This document shows positions 10,300 through 22,591 of a stretch of 64,000 bases of DNA, piece after piece. Each line of letters starts with the position of its first letter. The first letter of the stretch is position 1. Origin of the DNA: Gymnopus androsaceus JB14. Taxonomy: Eukaryota > Basidiomycota > Agaricomycetes > Agaricales > Omphalotaceae. The notes under the pieces are model-generated. The model did no database searches and was not told the DNA's origin. It worked only from the letters and a program-made list of their open reading frames with translations. The stretch lies in assembly GCA_009733575.1 (NCBI GenBank), contig ML769574.1, positions 62,001 to 126,000 of the forward strand, read 5' to 3'. The position numbers and the translations under genes were made by a program.

Positions 10300-12480
10300 C
10301 AAGATCCGACGGAGGGTGGCCGTTGCGAACGGTGTACAGAATCTTCAAGTTTCAACAGCAAGGATAGCGCAAGAGGATGACAGTGACACGGTGGAGTAGG
10401 TTATAAAATCTTGATTGGTTCTTTTGAAGGGCAAGGGGCTTGCCGCCTCGAGGTCTCCTGATACAATCTATCTATGTCATTATGTTCTCTGAAATGTATA
10501 TCAGCTTACTCCGAAAGGGAAGGAGATAAGATGGATGTATGTGGAGCTCCGTCCGGCTCGAATGCCGGTACTGTAGAAGAAAGGAATTCACACCACTTCG
10601 AAATGCAGCTGGTTAAACTTGGTTGCAATATATATAGAGAGTACTGCGATCTGCTGAACTATGCAAGAATCGCGTTCAAGGCTGTTGTTGCAATAACACT
10701 TTGCAAAGCCAAGCATCCTGAAGGGAAAGACAACTTGAATATCAACATCGACTCCGTCGACATTAAGGGTTAAGGAACCAGAACCGAGTCCCTACTCCCC
10801 AGTCTCCTATACTAGAGTCATGTCTGCTGGACTAACCTAGAGCTTGAACAGTGATTTCGACAGTCGCGATCTGCTGCCTGCATTAGTTGAATCGTATGAT
10901 GCAAGGAGTAAGTGCCACACTCACCATTTTTGGAATCATTGGCATTCAAGGCTTTAAGGCTTTAAGATTGAACCTTGGAGGATCTGACACGGCGATAAGG
11001 GGCATAATTCTTCCGAGCTCGGAGTGATCCATTGGCAGGCATGATTGGTCGATGAAACTCCCAGTGAGAGTGGTTAGCACTGTTTATTGAGATCGACGCC
11101 CGAAAAGTCCCCATATATCGATCGCTCTAGCTTTGGCGTTGAACTACGTTGAGCCACTTGTCCAAGTATTCTTAATGGCTTCGTTGAGGCACGTATAAAG
11201 AGAACCGAATAAATTGTCGTAACTGCATCCAGATCGCAGAATTATCCGTCTAGGCTGTCTGGGAATATTACTAGCTTCAGCATTGCCAAAAAGTGAGCGG
11301 AGTGGAATACCTTGTCGACAGTGTTGAGGGTCGAAAACAACAGCGATTCGGGAAGCCCAGTGCTGTTTGACGGTGGAACCGCTGAGAAAAGCGAGAAAGG
11401 ACAGAACGAACTGGGGAAGCAAATTCAAATAATAATACGTCTGAACAGTGATGCATGTGAGCGTGAAGGAGAAAAAACATTGCTCAAGCGTTCACTCACT
11501 ATTTTAGCATACTGATTTAGGATGACGAACTTTGCTCTTGTGCACAGGAAGTCCGCTTCCTATTTTAGTATGCGATATACAAGATTACAAGAAAGGACAT
11601 CCTCGCCGACGCTCAGCGCTCAGCCCGCGCATTCGAGCCTCTCTTAGGGGAACCCGATGTGTATGGAAGAAAACACACCTCGATTTCATTCACATTAAGA
11701 GTTAAAGAACTGTTGTTTCGCGACTGTCTTTTTGATACAGAACTGATTTCGCTCTGCCTGAATATCGGGGTATAGTTAATTGAGCCGTATATAATTTTGA
11801 ATATCGTATCGCACTCACCGCCACTCATCGAATATGAAGGTCTAATTAATTGAGCCGTATAAATTTTTGAATATCGTATCGAACTCACCGCCACCGGAAC
11901 TCAGCTTTAATTTCAAGGTGCGGCAAGCCTGAGTAGTACGGTCTGTGTCGACAAGAAGCCACTTGGACGACCTAGACGCGTGAAAGTCGCCCATATACAA
12001 CCATGTTGAGCGACATACTCGGTCAAAGTGCTCAGAGTCAGCCGCTCTGGATGGTGAACGGATATGAAAACGAATACGAAGTTATTTGACGTGACGCGCA
12101 TAATTATGGCTTGTTCATATACGTTACCAGTATAAGTATCTAAACCGTATTCGCGGGTAGCTTGGAGACGGAAACAAGTGAACTTGAATCTATAAGAGTA
12201 ATTTGAGTCTTGAAGCTTTGCGCTGCACATTGAGTATTTGTTGAGCTTGGGTATTTCGCTTGCAAAAAGGGGGATATGGCGGTCGCTGAGAGCGCACGTT
12301 GGGTTAATCTCATCATAGATTGCCATTCGACGTGAGGAAGGAATACCACGTTGCGGCCAAATATGGTAACCCGACGATAAGTCACGTCCATACCCGGTAA
12401 CCCGTGACTTAACTATTCTCTTCTCATTTCTTCAGCGACGATTCGATTCCTTCTACGCATTCTCGTTCTTACTTGTTTCA
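10300..12480. other. Unresolved region with gene-like scraps
   Basis: Several short open stretches exist but no clear gene. On the minus strand, a frame near 10.75 kb (SLTLNVDGVDVDIQVVFPF) and one near 11.69 kb (SLTLNVNEIEVCFLPY) resemble each other and suggest two decayed paralogues. Around 12.33-11.9 kb a 137-codon minus frame (from MAIYDEINPTCALSD) and an overlapping frame (WLYMGDFHASRSSKWLLVD) both look partly coding. Splice-like signals (ggtgagt, ccag) are frequent. I could not assemble a credible model. Confidence 0.3.
11758..11897. repeat. Tandem duplication, ~70-bp unit, two copies
   Basis: The unit containing AATTGAGCCGTATA, TTTTGAATATCGTATCG and ACTCACCGCCAC occurs twice head to tail with a few differences. 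Read on the minus strand, each unit starts with a splice-donor-like GGTGAGT, so a duplicated intron start is possible. Confidence 0.75.
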
Positions 12481-12934
12481 TGATAAAGCTCAACTAATTG
12501 GCATACGAGACGTATGAATATTTCTCGAGTTTGTAGCATGAGCGACTCTGATGCTAGAATTCCGTAGATTACTGCAAGGTGGGAGACCGGAGAGATACAG
12601 GCAAGTCCAAGCGTTTTTTTGTGCTTCCTGATTCTGAGCTCATAATTTCATTGGTCCTTAGATACGAACTGTAGGCTTGGCCGCTACTTGGCTTGTTGGA
12701 ATTAATTTATCGCCGAAACAGATTACTTGCGGGAGGTAGCAGAGGAACCTGGTGAGTCTTGCTGAAATTCTTGAAAAAATGCGGCTCATAATCTTATCGA
12801 TGTACAGTGGATAACGAACGAACGAAACCCCAGCAAGCTTATTACGTTTACCCTTTACTCAATCTTCTTCGGTCAGTTTTTCTTTTCCAAGGCGTATTGT
12901 GCGATTAGCAATGAGCTGTTTTTGTATTCAGACA
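12481..12934 (+). promoter_or_regulatory. Upstream region of ATG4
   Basis: There is no coding signal. Pyrimidine-rich tracts precede the first ATG of ATG4 at 12935. I see no defined regulatory motif. Confidence 0.3.
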
Positions 12935-15900
12935 ATGTCCAGCAAGCATTCGCGCCACACTCCTTCACCAGCACCAAATTCCAAGTTGCCCAAGTTTTTG
13001 CAGAAGACACGATAGATCCAAATCTGTCAACGATGGCGCTCTTAGCTCGCCTGAAATTCCTTCGACTCCATCTCCATCTTCTTCCACCAGACCCTCTAGA
13101 AAAAACACTAGGATATCAGAGGAACCTGTCGAGGAAACTCCAGTCATCGTAGAGCCCGTTCCAATTCCTTCACCACGTCAGCGACCTCGCCAGGACCGCC
13201 CAGAGAGCACTTCTCCCTCACGCATGGGCGACCTGCCTACACGGCTATCTGGCTGGTTCTCTCATACTTTCTCAACATCTTCCACAGACCTTTCACTTCC
13301 TACTCTTCTCGCACAGTCCTCCAACTCGGTATCCACGGGGTCATCGCCAAGGAACAGATTAGGCGGCGCTTCTGCCTTGCTTACTGCGGCAAAGCATGGT
13401 AAAGGTCATATTGACAAGGCAATGCGATATTTACTTGATAGCGACGCAACGCCTGACAAATGCACTGATCCTATATGGATACTGGGCGTTCAGCATCCTG
13501 GCTATGAGCCTCCTCCACCAGCTCAATTACAGGCTCCTCCATCTTCCTATCCTAGTGGGACAGTGGGGCGCAGAGGCTCAGTCGCGTCCGTTACTGCCTC
13601 CGATCAGACGCATGGGCATAAACGATCACGTTCGCGTGGACAACATGCCAGTTCCTCATCGATCACGCATGCTTCCAATCCCTTGTCCCAGTCCCTGCCT
13701 CCATCATCATCACCATCACAGTCCCTGTCCTCCTCCGCAACTGCTACCCCTTCCGCCTCCTTTTACAACCCCGCCTCGTCTACATCTTCCACTCAGAGTA
13801 CAGCCTCCAAGGATCCCAAACCTGGCACGAATTGGCCTGAAGTCTTTTTCGCAGATTTCACGTCGAGGATATGGCTAACTTATCGCTCGCATTTTCCTCC
13901 AATACGCGACACTAGTCTGACAAGAGCTGACTCCGCCTGCATGTGAACCCATCATGGGCCCCATCGTTACCCCTGCCTCTCCATCGACGTTTTCCAATAG
14001 CTCCCACACCTCCCGCCGTACTTCCTCGCGCTACACAGACTCTTACAAATCCGATTCCTCTCTCAGCACGAGCCTTAGCAACACTAGCAGTAGCAGAGGT
14101 GCACCAACGAGCCCTACTTCCACCATGACGAACCGCAGCAAGTGGAACTGGGCTGTAGGCGGGCTAGGCGGAGAGAAAGGATGGACCAGCGATTCGGGGT
14201 GGGGATGCATGTTACGCACGGGCCAGAGTTTGTTGGCGAATTGCTTGTTGTTTATGCATCTGGGAAGAGATTGGAGGAAACCGCTGTATCCGGAGATGAC
14301 GAGGGAGTATGCGATGTATGTGCAGATTGTGACGTGGTTTTTGGATACGCCTTCAGAGTTGGCGCCGTTTAGTGTTCATCGGATGGCGTTGGCGGGGAAG
14401 GATCTAGGAAAGGATGTGGGTATGTGGTTTGGGCCTAGTACGGCTGCTGGGGCTATCAAGTGGGTTTGTTTCATGCGTGTTATGAAGTAAAGCTCATGTT
14501 CTTTTAGGTTTCTTGTTCATGCATATCCTGATGCGGGATTAGGCGTGGCTGTTGCTACGGATGGGCTACTCACACAGACGGACGTCTATGCTGCCTCTCA
14601 TGGTGCTTCGGCTTCGTATCCTCACTCACGAAGAGGTAAGTTTCTCCAACCCGTGAATAATTAAGCACGTTTCTTACTTGAAGCTGGTCAGGGAAAGGTT
14701 CATCTCACGCTTCTTGGGGTGATAGGCCAGTACTAGTACTGTTTGGAATCCGACTAGGCTTGGAAGGGGTGAACCCAATCTACTATGATACAATCAAGGT
14801 CTGGAACGAATTTTGATATCAATTAAGCGTCTCTTCTCATTTTCATTTCGGTCGCTTTAATCAGATGCTCTACACCTTTCCTCAATCAGTTGGAATTGCC
14901 GGCGGACGACCTAGTTCGTCATACTACTTTGTCGGCTCCCAGACAGACAATCTGTTCTACCTTGATCCGCATCATGCGAGACCTGCTGTTCCGTTGCGTC
15001 CACCTCCGAATACTAATGTCGGTACCGGTGCAGGCGCAGGTTCCGGATTCTCTTCTGCCTCCCGGCCAAGTGGTTCGTCTTCAGGGCATGGTACGAATAC
15101 GGAGGATGGCGGGGATGAACGCGAAACCGACAAGGATAAGCACAGGAAGGTTTCGAAGAAGGCCACTAAGCACCAGGCTCGATCGTCTAGTGGTGGTAGT
15201 GCTGCTAGTGCCGGCAGTAGCGGCGGAAGCCACCAAGGTCATCAAGCAATGCCTGGCTCGCCATCGTCTACTCGTACTGGTTCCTCCTTCCATGTCCCAT
15301 TAGCACCTTCACCGCTGCAACAGCAATATTCGCATATTTCACCTCCTCCTTCAGGAAACTCTAGCAGGAACGGTGGCAATGCAGCTTCACCTGGTGGATC
15401 TGCGTCGTCTTCGCCTCAACCACCTTATTCGAGGACGAACTCCCCTGCTTCAGCTACCAGCGCGGATATGGATTATAGCGAACTTGGCGGCAGCGGCGTG
15501 CAGGAGCATAATTTGACTCCGTTGGAAGAACATTATGTTACAGCGTATAGCGCCGCAGAGCTCAAGACAGTTCCATTGCGATCGGGTGCGCAAGATGCCG
15601 CTGAGTGGACTGGATCCTAGTATGCTCATTGGGTTTTTGTGTCGGGATGAGAAGGATTGGGTGGATTTCCGGAGGAGAGTTGCGCAGGTTGGTTGTTTTT
15701 TTTACCTAATTGAATTTGGCAAAGCTGAGTGATTTTGTAGCTTCCGAAAACGATATTTTCCATTCAAGACGAAGCACCTTCATGGGCTGCAGACTCGGCT
15801 GATAACATGGGCCTGGAATCCATGTCAGATCCAGACGAGATGGATACGATGGAGCTTGGAGATGAAGAGGATGATGATCCCAGCTTGGATGCTAGTATGA

Positions 15901-16558
15901 AATCGAGGATCTAGATCAGCCTCGTTGTCGCTGTCGAGCGCTAGTCAGCATGGTATCATGAGCGATAGGAGCAGAAGCGAGGAAATAGATACGGAAGAGG
16001 ATCCTGTGGATCCTATCACACCGGGACCGACGAATACGCGATTCGACTCTGTTGTTCATGTGCCTTTGGACGGGGAAGGGTCATCGATCGGGAAAAGAGC
16101 TTTGAGGACGCTGGGGATGATATCGAAGACGACTGGGTGGAACCTCCCTGCCTTCTACTCCCGTGCACTCACCGCCTGCTCAATCGCCAACGGATGATTC
16201 GCTGGGTGTTGTCGCTCCTGGGATGAAGAAGACGAGGTCTAGCAGCAGCGGTGCGTCCAAGAAGAAGAAACCAAAGAAACAGCTACCTGTCCCTGTTCCC
16301 AAGGTTAGACTGCCTTCTCCGCCTACGCGGGAATCGTTCCCGTTCCCTGTTGCTACGGAGGATGCGTCTGCGGAAGGACTCATATCTACATCGTATTCTT
16401 CTTCATCGTCCATGTCGGGAGCGGGTGACGATTCGATGGGAGTGGGTGCGGCGATCAAGGAGAAACGAATGCATAATGCCAGAGCGCGAGATGGAGGGAG
16501 AACACAAAGTGGTGGTGTTAAGGGAATTTTGACTGATGATTGGGTAGATGGCCATTGA
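12935..16558 (+). CDS. ATG4: Cysteine protease Atg4 (autophagy), six apparent frameshifts
   Basis: Atg4 cleaves the C-terminus of Atg8 and delipidates Atg8-PE in autophagy. The catalytic cysteine lies in [20 protein letters not shown] (Cys codon 14206-14208) and the Asp/His pair in [12 protein letters not shown] (Asp 14964-14966, His 14970-14972). Other family landmarks are [29 protein letters not shown] and [17 protein letters not shown]. Exons are 12935-14459, 14508-14635, 14692-14798, 14865-15687 and 15741-16558. Long Ser/Pro/Gly-rich inserts and an acidic/basic C-tail (DDWVDGH) are typical of basidiomycete Atg4. The coding frame shifts by one base at about 12.94-13.01, 13.92, 15.57, 15.90, 16.09 and 16.14 kb; in each case the family sequence continues in the next frame. 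As written, the first frame stops after about 26 codons. This is either indel error in the assembly or a recent pseudogene; neighbouring genes lack such shifts. Confidence 0.9.
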
Positions 16559-17072
16559 GGCGCATTGAGGGCGAGGGTGATATAGAGTCCAAGTAGAATG
16601 AAGAACGAACGACGGGGAACAAAAACAGAGGCTTATGAACGGAAACGGATTTCGGGGTGCCCTTGAAGCAGCAGCGAGCGGGTGGAATTTTTGCATGCGA
16701 TATTGGATGATATGGCTATTTTTTTTTCTTACACAAGTATGATTTTCTCTTCTTTTTTTTTTCTTCATCAGCGAAACTCTTTTTCTTTTGTCTATACGCC
16801 ATCTATTTCTTCCTTTTATCTCCCTTTTGCCCTTGTTATGACCATTATTGAACACTATGTACTTCTTATGTATGATCTTATACCTTTTTTATTCGCTGGC
16901 GGGCTCGGGCTGCTCCTTGTCGTTTCGTACATACAGGTTATTGGTCGCTGCTACCAAGTTTAAAATAAAGATACCCATGTATGTAAATCAGAGCGACTCT
17001 TCTAGAAATTGCCGCCGGCACGGCTCTCTTTTAATAGTTAACCGCCACCATTCGGACAAGAAGCTCTTGTCC
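16559..17072 (+). other. Intergenic, ATG4 to TDG
   Basis: There is no gene. T-rich tracts (16.72-16.82 kb) may be the ATG4 3' end or TDG promoter pyrimidine stretches. An open frame running through from 16848 into the TDG start is not supported as coding before the ATG at 17073. Confidence 0.35.
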
Positions 17073-18478
17073 ATGCCTCGTCTTACACCAGAAATCACAC
17101 TTGAGGATGAAGAGCTTCATTCTTCAGAGGAAGGAAACGAAGCAGAGTCCCTTCGTCGCTTTCAAACCTCTTTGTCGCGTTTTAGTTTCGCTGGTGCGGG
17201 TAGTGCTAGCAAACAGTCTCCAACGAAGGCGCTTCCGGTTCCAGAACCTTCCTTGACCTCTCCTATGAGGAGAGGTACAAAGACAATATCGTCTCCAAGT
17301 ATCGCTTCTGGGTCTAGCAAACGAGCACGACCAGAAGGTACCGAATCGGAAGAGACTTCACCAAGCAAGAAGCCCAAAGGAAAGGGAAAGAAGGCTGCTC
17401 GAGGATATGCTTCGCCTGAGGTGTATGCTCATCTTAATCCCGTGAACGATAATTTATCAGAATCATTGGACAGTAAGTTTAGCTGTTTCTGAATTGTCAT
17501 TACCTTACTGTCTTGCAACGAGCAGTTATTTTTTGTGGTGTCAAGTGAGTTTTTGTGTAGTTCTGTCCTGGATTGAATTATCAATCATCGTCCAGTCCTG
17601 GCCAAAAATCAGCTGAGATAGGTCATCATTTTGGGCATCCAACGAACCACTTTTGGAAGTGTCTTCATCTCTCGGGTACATAGCTCCTTAGCGCCATCAT
17701 ATATGAACCGCTGAATGATGTTGGATTATGCAGGGTTAACGTCTGAACAAATTCCTCCTACTGAAGACTTTACGCTTCCCGAACGCTTTCGGCTTGGATT
17801 GGTATGTACTTTTTCTTTAGTGACTGTCAGTGCGTTCGATAAACATTTATTACCCAGACTAACATAATCGATAGGCCAACAGCGGAGGTAGGTGACGGTC
17901 TTCTTAGCTAGGGTGTATACCGCTACTGAGTAGATTTCAGGCTAGCGAGCTGAAAGACGCAGAGTATAAGGAAGGCATAGCACCTTTTCTTCACAAGATT
18001 GCTCGGTACCGGCCTCGAATAGCCTGTTTTATTGGTCTTGGGACAGGCAGGATTATGCTCAACCATGTAATGCGCGATCGGGCACGAAAGGATAGGCCAG
18101 CCTTTGCCCCTGGGCTACAGCCCTACAAGCTTGTTCATCCGAAGTCTGCAACTGAATCCTCTGAAGGTCCTCGTGTTTCTCTTACACTCTTTTCCCATGT
18201 CCTTACATTCCCCTTTGCATTCCATAGCTCTGCCGAAGGATCAACGGAATTTGTCAAATATTTCAGAGACTCTGTTCTACAGTGTCCCAAGTACGTCTGG
18301 AAAAGTTCAGGGATATCAAGTGCGTACCATGATGCTGAACTTGTAATGTGTGCACTGAAATGCAACCTTTCAGATACAGGACAAAGTGAAGCAGTTTACT
18401 CAGCTGAAAGCTGATCTGCAACGACTGAAAGATGGGAATCTCATTACGATAATCAATTTCGTGGAGATAGCATATTAA
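17073..18478 (+). CDS. G/T(U) mismatch-specific DNA glycosylase (TDG/Mug/Thp1 family), intact
   Basis: The enzyme removes T or U opposite G and starts base-excision repair in the nucleus. Eight exons join in frame to 339 codons plus stop: 17073-17472, 17526-17544, 17596-17675, 17734-17801, 17858-17887, 17941-18166, 18228-18319 and 18374-18478. All introns are GT..AG, 51-61 nt. The N-terminal third is a disordered basic/acidic region with a nuclear-localisation-like stretch (KKPKGKGKKAARG). The catalytic domain has IIFCGVNPGQKSAEIGHHF, then HPTNHFWKCLHLSG, GLTNIIDRPTAE, and IACFIGLG. The Asn of VNPG matches the catalytic Asn of TDG/Mug. A basic helix QLKADLQRLKDG precedes the C-terminus. Unlike ATG4 next door, no frameshift is needed. 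The start is the first ATG in frame with an acidic N-terminus; an upstream extension of the frame looks non-coding. Confidence 0.9.
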
Positions 18479-18868
18479 TATTGTATTATACTCAGTTTCG
18501 GTAGTTGTGATGTTTCTTTGAAATTAAAGAACTGCACAGTTATGCATGGAACGCGAGAAATTTCTAGTGGACCTTGTCCGCTGTGATTTCGGTCTTGAGT
18601 ACACTATTTCGAACAAGCACTGTCACGTTTACTCAAAAAAAAAATAAGAAGAAAAATCGCCCAAGCTCAAGCCTACAGTGTAAGGGCTGACTAGCGTTCA
18701 GTGCAATTAAAATTTCTTTGGAAGGTGTGTAGGTTCTGGTATCCTAAAGTTTTCGATTCTCGTATCCCTTCATATGCTATACAAGGACTTGAGTTTCTAG
18801 GCATAAGATATACTATTTTGGGGAGCCTGGAGCACGTCAGCTTAACCGCTAATGCGGTCTTTCTCACC
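18479..18868. other. Intergenic after TDG
   Basis: I see no gene. It includes an A-run near 18.64 kb and runs up to the left inverted repeat of the next transposon unit. Confidence 0.35.
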
Positions 18869-18986
18869 GGGGGAATTCTCCATGGCACCTCGAAACTAGG
18901 TGCTTCCTATTCATCACGTAGTTCACCTGGTAAGGCACTTGAGTAAATTACCCATGATGTCAATTTGTACTTAATTTAATTTAGTA
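18869..18986 (+). repeat. Left inverted repeat of the 18.9-24.4 kb unit
   Basis: Its partner is at 24319-24437 in the opposite orientation. Confidence 0.75.
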
Positions 18987-19504
18987 CCAAACGGCATTAT
19001 AGACGGCATAATAAGCGCCGTACACTACTTACCCTGTGATGCCGCCAAGGGGCTGCAAATTTTTTAGCGCCCAACCGGGGTAGATAGGTCCGAGATAAGT
19101 CAACGGAGTTGGCTTATCAGAGGATAAGCCAGCGCGGGCGTTGAGAGTCAACCGGCGCCGCTCCAGCGCCTATTAGCTCCGTTCTTTTGACTCTCACCAC
19201 CATCATCAAATCATCTTCAAATTCTCGCTTACCCACCCACCCTCACCTTTACCAGCTGTATGCTCCAGTTTTAGTCTCTGCGCGTGTAATTTATTGCCCA
19301 CCCGCGCGGGGCTAAAGCCCAGCCAGATAATTTCCATTATCAATTATACTCCTACTTATCTCGATCTAGCCACAGTCTGGTTTATTAGGTTTGGCTGTCA
19401 GGCCATTAAAAAAAAATTCGACACCCTCCAAAATGGTCCGATTTGGGCGTATTTCGGAGCATCTGAGGCTTTTGTTTTGAATTCTTTTATACCATGTGTA
19501 CAGG
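18987..19504. other. Interior of the transposon unit, no gene seen
   Basis: No convincing ORF. It includes a GC-rich stretch (19.02-19.20 kb) unlike its surroundings. Confidence 0.3.
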
Positions 19505-19509
19505 TACAT

Positions 19510-20170
19510 CAGCAAAACCTGGGAGATGGTCATAGGAGCCATAGCAAGCCATAGCGGGTCATAGCAGCCATAGTCCTGCACAGAACTATGAGCTGCTATG
19601 GGTTCCTATGGCTTGCTATGAGTTTCTCCAGGATCACAAAGCTGTCACCCAATTTCGGCATCAGTGTCGCTGCTTGACAGCTGTCAGTTTCTCCCGCCAA
19701 CACTATATAATGCATCGTCGTAACTGGGACTTCGACGAGCTTTGTTTCTTTCCCCCCAAGTCAGTCCTGAGCCACTTTGGTTTGGACTATGGTATGTAGT
19801 TGCATTCAAGCAATGTCTTGTCACCACCTAATGATATAGTATACTAGTTTTAGTACAGATATGTAGTTATATTAGTAGTTCTACTAGTTTCGCTATGACT
19901 ACAGCAATATAATATGATTTTATGATTATTTTCATCCATTTTTGGTCTCGCGAAGTGCAATGAAGCAGTTCAAAAGATTAATATATTTTTATTGAATAGA
20001 GCCATTCCACAATCAAATGCCTCAAAACTGGTGCATTCCATAGCAACCCATAGCAGTCCATAGCAATCCATAGTTCTGGACAGATGGGTACCTTGCTATG
20101 GCTGCTATGGCTGCTATGAGTGCTGCACAGAACTGCCAGTTCTGTGCAGCACACCCAGGTTTTGCTGATG
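19510..20170. mobile_element. MITE with TIR CATCAGCAAAACCTGGG and TA target site
   Basis: The left end, CATCAGCAAAACCTGGG (from about 19510), has its exact reverse complement at the right end (to about 20170); both are flanked by TA. Internal to the ends are arrays of CCATAGCA/TGCTATGG steps on both sides (19.54-19.61 and 20.04-20.12 kb). The TA target and no coding capacity suggest a Tc1/mariner-type MITE. Related ends occur at 24.61, 44.53 and 45.15 kb. Confidence 0.75.
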
Positions 20171-20559
20171 TAAGATTAAGTACCAAGACACAGGGAGGAG
20201 CAAGTACACCTTCAGTGTACCTCCAAACTACTAGTATGAGGCAAGTCTGAGATGTGTCTTGAGCTGAACAAACTCTGAACATAGTACATGGTTGGAAGGA
20301 CCATTCAATTTTAAAAATCAATACATACCTCTTTCAACCTCCATCACATGGAAAAGCTTTCTAAGATGATACTTCCCATGAGGCCTGATAAAAGGTGGAA
20401 ATGGGTGGAGATGTACACTTTATAGCTCATTTTGATGCACAGAACCTTATGTCTCATTCTAGAATACAGACAACCTTGTAATTGACCAACAAAAATGTGT
20501 AATCTGTCCACTTTGCGGCAACAATGTAGGCCTTGGTCTCAGTGGTTTTGATAACTACT

Positions 20560-22145
20560 ATAAGCAGTATAAAGGATTGAAGAAATGTAATGAACATGCG
20601 GCAAAAAAGTCAAAAACCAAATCTAATCTTCTTGATATACCATATATGGGCATGGGAATGGTCACGAGGTAGGTAGGTTCAAGGCTCAAGCCCTTCTGAA
20701 AAATTTCAACCTGCACTGGTCGGTTTTTCGAAACTTTGAAGCCCTTTGGATGCCGCGCATTCTTTTTATTCACTGGGGCAGCCTCCAGTCTGTGCAGAGA
20801 AGGTAAGGTTGGCTCCAATCCTCTTTGCACTTTGCATATGTACCGTTGTTGTATTTTTGGACTCCAGTTTGCTGCCATCTTTCCCCAGGGTATTCACCAA
20901 GTGTTCCCATTGGACCCCAAAACTTTATTTGGTCAGGATAATGGTGTGCATAATGATGATTGGGCCTGGAATTAGCATGGGGCCACAGTGCTTTTGTAGT
21001 AACTCTATATGCTGTATAATGCTGATCATACTGATCTACTTCCTCATTGGAGGTTGAATAGGCTGTCACTAGGTTCAAGGAGACCACCAAATTACAAAAT
21101 TATCTAGAAGTGCCTCATGAACTTGATTGTCTTCATCTGGGTCATACCAAAACTCAGATACAATCACAGGTAAAACCAGTGAGAAAAGGTTATGAGGCTG
21201 GTGTGCTTTCAGCTTTCGATGTCTTGCTTCTCCCAAGTTATGTGGTGGTTTTTCTGCCCAGGAAGGCTGCATCATATCATGAATGCATTTTCTGACTGCA
21301 GTCACTTTAGCCTGATTGAATTTGTAACTCCCACCAGGAACTTGATCTGGAACTTCAAAATACTTATAGTCAGGATCATTTGCATCATCATCATCCTCAT
21401 CATCAAATTTTATATCCTATTGCTGGACTTCTCTTGCAAAATACTCTCTGGAACCTGGATATGATGAACTCTTTTCTTCATCCTCTTGATCATCAAGATC
21501 CCCATATGAATCCAAATTCTTTACAGAAATCTCATCCTCAGAAGCCATTGTGTGATCCCCATCTGCATCCTGGTTTCTACATATCAAATCTCCATTACTC
21601 ATCATGGACTCCTGATCGCTGTGCAAGCTTTTGACTTCAGAATTTGCTTCCTCTGTATCTGCTACAGAAAATCTTTCTGCTTCCTCTTGTTCTGCTATCT
21701 TTTTTACATCCTCCTTTCTCTGACCTATTCCATATAAGTTTCTCAGTCAAAAGGCCAGATGTCCCTCAACAGGACAATGCATAGGACCAATGATAGTGCA
21801 GAGAACTGCATTCCAGTGAGGAAAATCATGCGGGGGTGTCCAATGAACACCACTTGACTGCCAAAGCTTATTTCTCTTTGTAACCAGAGGCTCTTCTTTC
21901 CATCTTTGGGTCTGCTCATGAACCTGTTCACCTGTTCTACGTGGCCAATGAGAGGGATCAAGGTCTTCCAGGTGGTCAGGATTTCTACACAGGCAGTAGG
22001 TGCAGAAGTATTTGCCTGAATGGCTGGTAAATCCAGTTAGCAGCTTACTACCCTCCATATCAGCAATTGTAGGATAAATTCTTGCAGCAACTTCTATGCC
22101 ATCCAGATGGTTGGGAGTGGTAATTGTCTGGTAAAAAATCAACCA
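20560..22145 (-). pseudogene. Tnp2/DUF4218-type transposase, truncated and with stops
   Basis: One minus-strand frame runs from 22142 to about 21090: PTIADMEGSKLLTGFTSHSG, FCTYCLCRNPDHLEDLD, HWPRRTGEQVHEQTQRW, IIGPMHCPVEGHLAF, an acidic linker, and IHDMMQPSWAEKPPHNLGEA. It is broken by TGA (21747-21749) and TAG (21417-21419), with coding-like sequence continuing in the same frame. After a frameshift near 21.09 kb it continues as NHHYAHHYPDQIKFWGPMG and PGERWQQ, which resembles the DUF4218-like end of CACTA/Plavaka-class transposases. The N-terminal part is missing. It is inactive as written. It lies in the middle of the 18.9-24.4 kb TIR unit and is the likely former driver of that unit. Confidence 0.8.
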
Positions 22146-22591
22146 GCATTCTAGTATTTATACAATAGTACTAATTACAAATTACATCATCTGGTAGGAA
22201 TAAACTGTATCTTAAGCTACTTAACTATGACTTCACCAATACTATGGCTGCACTACAACAACAGAGGATAAATAAAGGTTGTAGAAGTCATTACAGACTT
22301 GTTTCACTGTGTGAGTGGAAGTAGAACCTGCAGAGTTCTGCCTAGTTTGATGGGAGGGGCTACTATGGTCCTAGTAGGAATCAGCTTGCAGCAACAGAGG
22401 TTGAGTAAGGCAGCTTGAGTGACAGTGAGCATGGAAGAGAAGTGGGTATATGTGCACATTGACTGTGCTATTGTAAATGGATCAGCCATGAAGCAGGCAA
22501 ATGAAAAACTTACTCTCAATTTGTGTTGTTCACTGGTATCTGTAAACCTGACCAAAATCCAACTGCCAGGATTTTTCTATCCACAAGCTAT
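22146..22591. other. Transposon interior, no gene seen
   Basis: No supported ORF; probably the lost N-terminal region of the transposase gene, no longer recognisable. Confidence 0.3.

Noticed and set aside
13396..13878. Long alternative frame over the ATG4 N-terminal region
   Set aside because: It is a shadow of the Ser/Pro-rich coding sequence in another frame, with low-complexity His/Pro/Leu runs.
16848..17072. Upstream extension of the TDG open frame
   Set aside because: The extension crosses T-rich non-coding sequence and lacks coding-like composition; ATG 17073 starts the plausible protein.
19608..19799. 63-codon ORF starting MACYEFLQD
   Set aside because: It lies inside a MITE and begins in its CCATAGCA/TGCTATGG repeats, so it is chance.
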